A stretch of 5,760 nt of DNA from CAYSBK01 sp964429265. GTDB taxonomy: Bacteria; Planctomycetota; Phycisphaerae; Sedimentisphaerales; Anaerobacaceae. Positions 5,590 through 5,760 of the stretch are shown here, in pieces. The notes under the pieces were generated by a model that worked only from the letters and a program-made list of their open reading frames with translations, made no database searches and was not told the origin of the DNA. Positions within the stretch are counted from its first letter, which is position 1, and the number at the start of each line of letters is the position of its first letter. The position numbers were made by a program, and so were the translations under genes. Location of the stretch: contig CAYSBK010000153.1 in assembly GCA_964429265.1 (NCBI GenBank), forward strand, positions 1-5,760, read 5' to 3'.

Positions 5590-5760
5590 ATGCTGAAAAA
5601 ACTTCTACCAATCCTCTGGACGCTGGCCTTTTTCAGCACCTCGGCCTGTCCGGCTGACCCCAACCACCAGCCCGACCCTGACCAGATCGGGAAACTCCAG
5701 AAAAAAGCCGAAAGCGGCGACCCAAACGCCCAGTTCCACCTCGCCGGTTTTTACGATATT
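5590..5760 (+). CDS. Exported Sel1-like repeat protein, N-terminal part only
   Basis: ATG 5590 opens a frame that runs off the window after 57 codons; AGGA (5580-5583) is 6 nt upstream. Residues 1-22 look like a signal peptide: Lys-Lys, a hydrophobic core (LLPILWTLAFF) and a small-residue end STSACPA. Cys20 could be a lipoprotein cysteine, but Thr at -3 makes the lipobox weak; signal peptidase I cleavage after Ala19 or Ala22 is the alternative. After a Pro/Asp-rich linker, KLQKKAESGDPNAQFHLAGFYDI (35-57) matches the first helix pair of a Sel1-like repeat (A-x-x-G-D-x-x-A-Q-x-x-L-A/G-x-x-Y). Sel1 repeats are TPR-like scaffolds for protein-protein contact, so this is probably a periplasmic or envelope-bound adaptor. 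Its partner cannot be told. It lies 86 bp after larC on the same strand. Confidence 0.8.
   Translation, partial: MLKKLLPILWTLAFFSTSACPADPNHQPDPDQIGKLQKKAESGDPNAQFHLAGFYDI

Noticed and set aside
1..5760. CRISPR array, tRNA, rRNA, insertion sequence or integrase
   Set aside because: No regularly spaced repeats, cloverleaf-like sequence, terminal inverted repeats or transposase motifs were found by reading both strands.

Overview
The window (5,760 bp, GC-rich) holds two divergently transcribed blocks. The left two thirds is a minus-strand operon of type II secretion / type IV pilus-like assembly genes in the canonical order E-F-G-H: gspE (assembly ATPase, 3936 to 2224), gspF (inner-membrane platform, 2187 to 940), gspG (major pseudopilin, 880 to 461) and gspH (minor pseudopilin, 483 to past position 1). 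The right third is on the plus strand: a complete larC-type nickel-insertion protein gene (4334-5503) and the first 57 codons of an exported Sel1-repeat protein (from 5590). The two blocks are separated by about 400 bp (3937-4333) that carries both outward promoters and one doubtful 94-codon ORF.

How the genes work together: the GspE hexamer hydrolyses ATP in the cytoplasm and drives GspF in the inner membrane. This adds pseudopilins (mostly GspG, with GspH as a minor subunit) to a short periplasmic filament. The genes are tightly packed, with short gaps or overlaps and a Shine-Dalgarno-like site before each preferred start, as expected for one transcript that continues left of the window. 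No gspC/gspD lies upstream of gspE, because the promoter and divergent larC sit there; the outer-membrane parts must be encoded elsewhere. LarC belongs to the pathway for the nickel-pincer cofactor of lactate racemase-type enzymes. No larA, larB or larE is visible and no direct link to secretion can be seen.

Three sigma70-like promoters, each with a 17-bp spacer, can be read in front of gspE, larC and the Sel1 gene. The gspE one is almost consensus.

The organism cannot be named. A Gram-negative (diderm) bacterium is implied by the T2SS genes. GC-rich composition, an Ala instead of Gly before the pseudopilin cleavage site, and TTG/GTG starts are compatible with the Planctomycetes/PVC group, but this is a weak inference. 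The plus strand is strongly richer in C than G throughout, whichever strand is coding. This explains the long antisense shadow ORFs and suggests that the gsp operon lies on the leading strand and larC on the lagging strand.

The window is mostly recognisable families. I see no clear undescribed system; the most unusual points are the strand skew, the substitutions in LarC, the Lys-for-Arg change in the GspE c-di-GMP-type motifs and the gspE/larC divergent arrangement.
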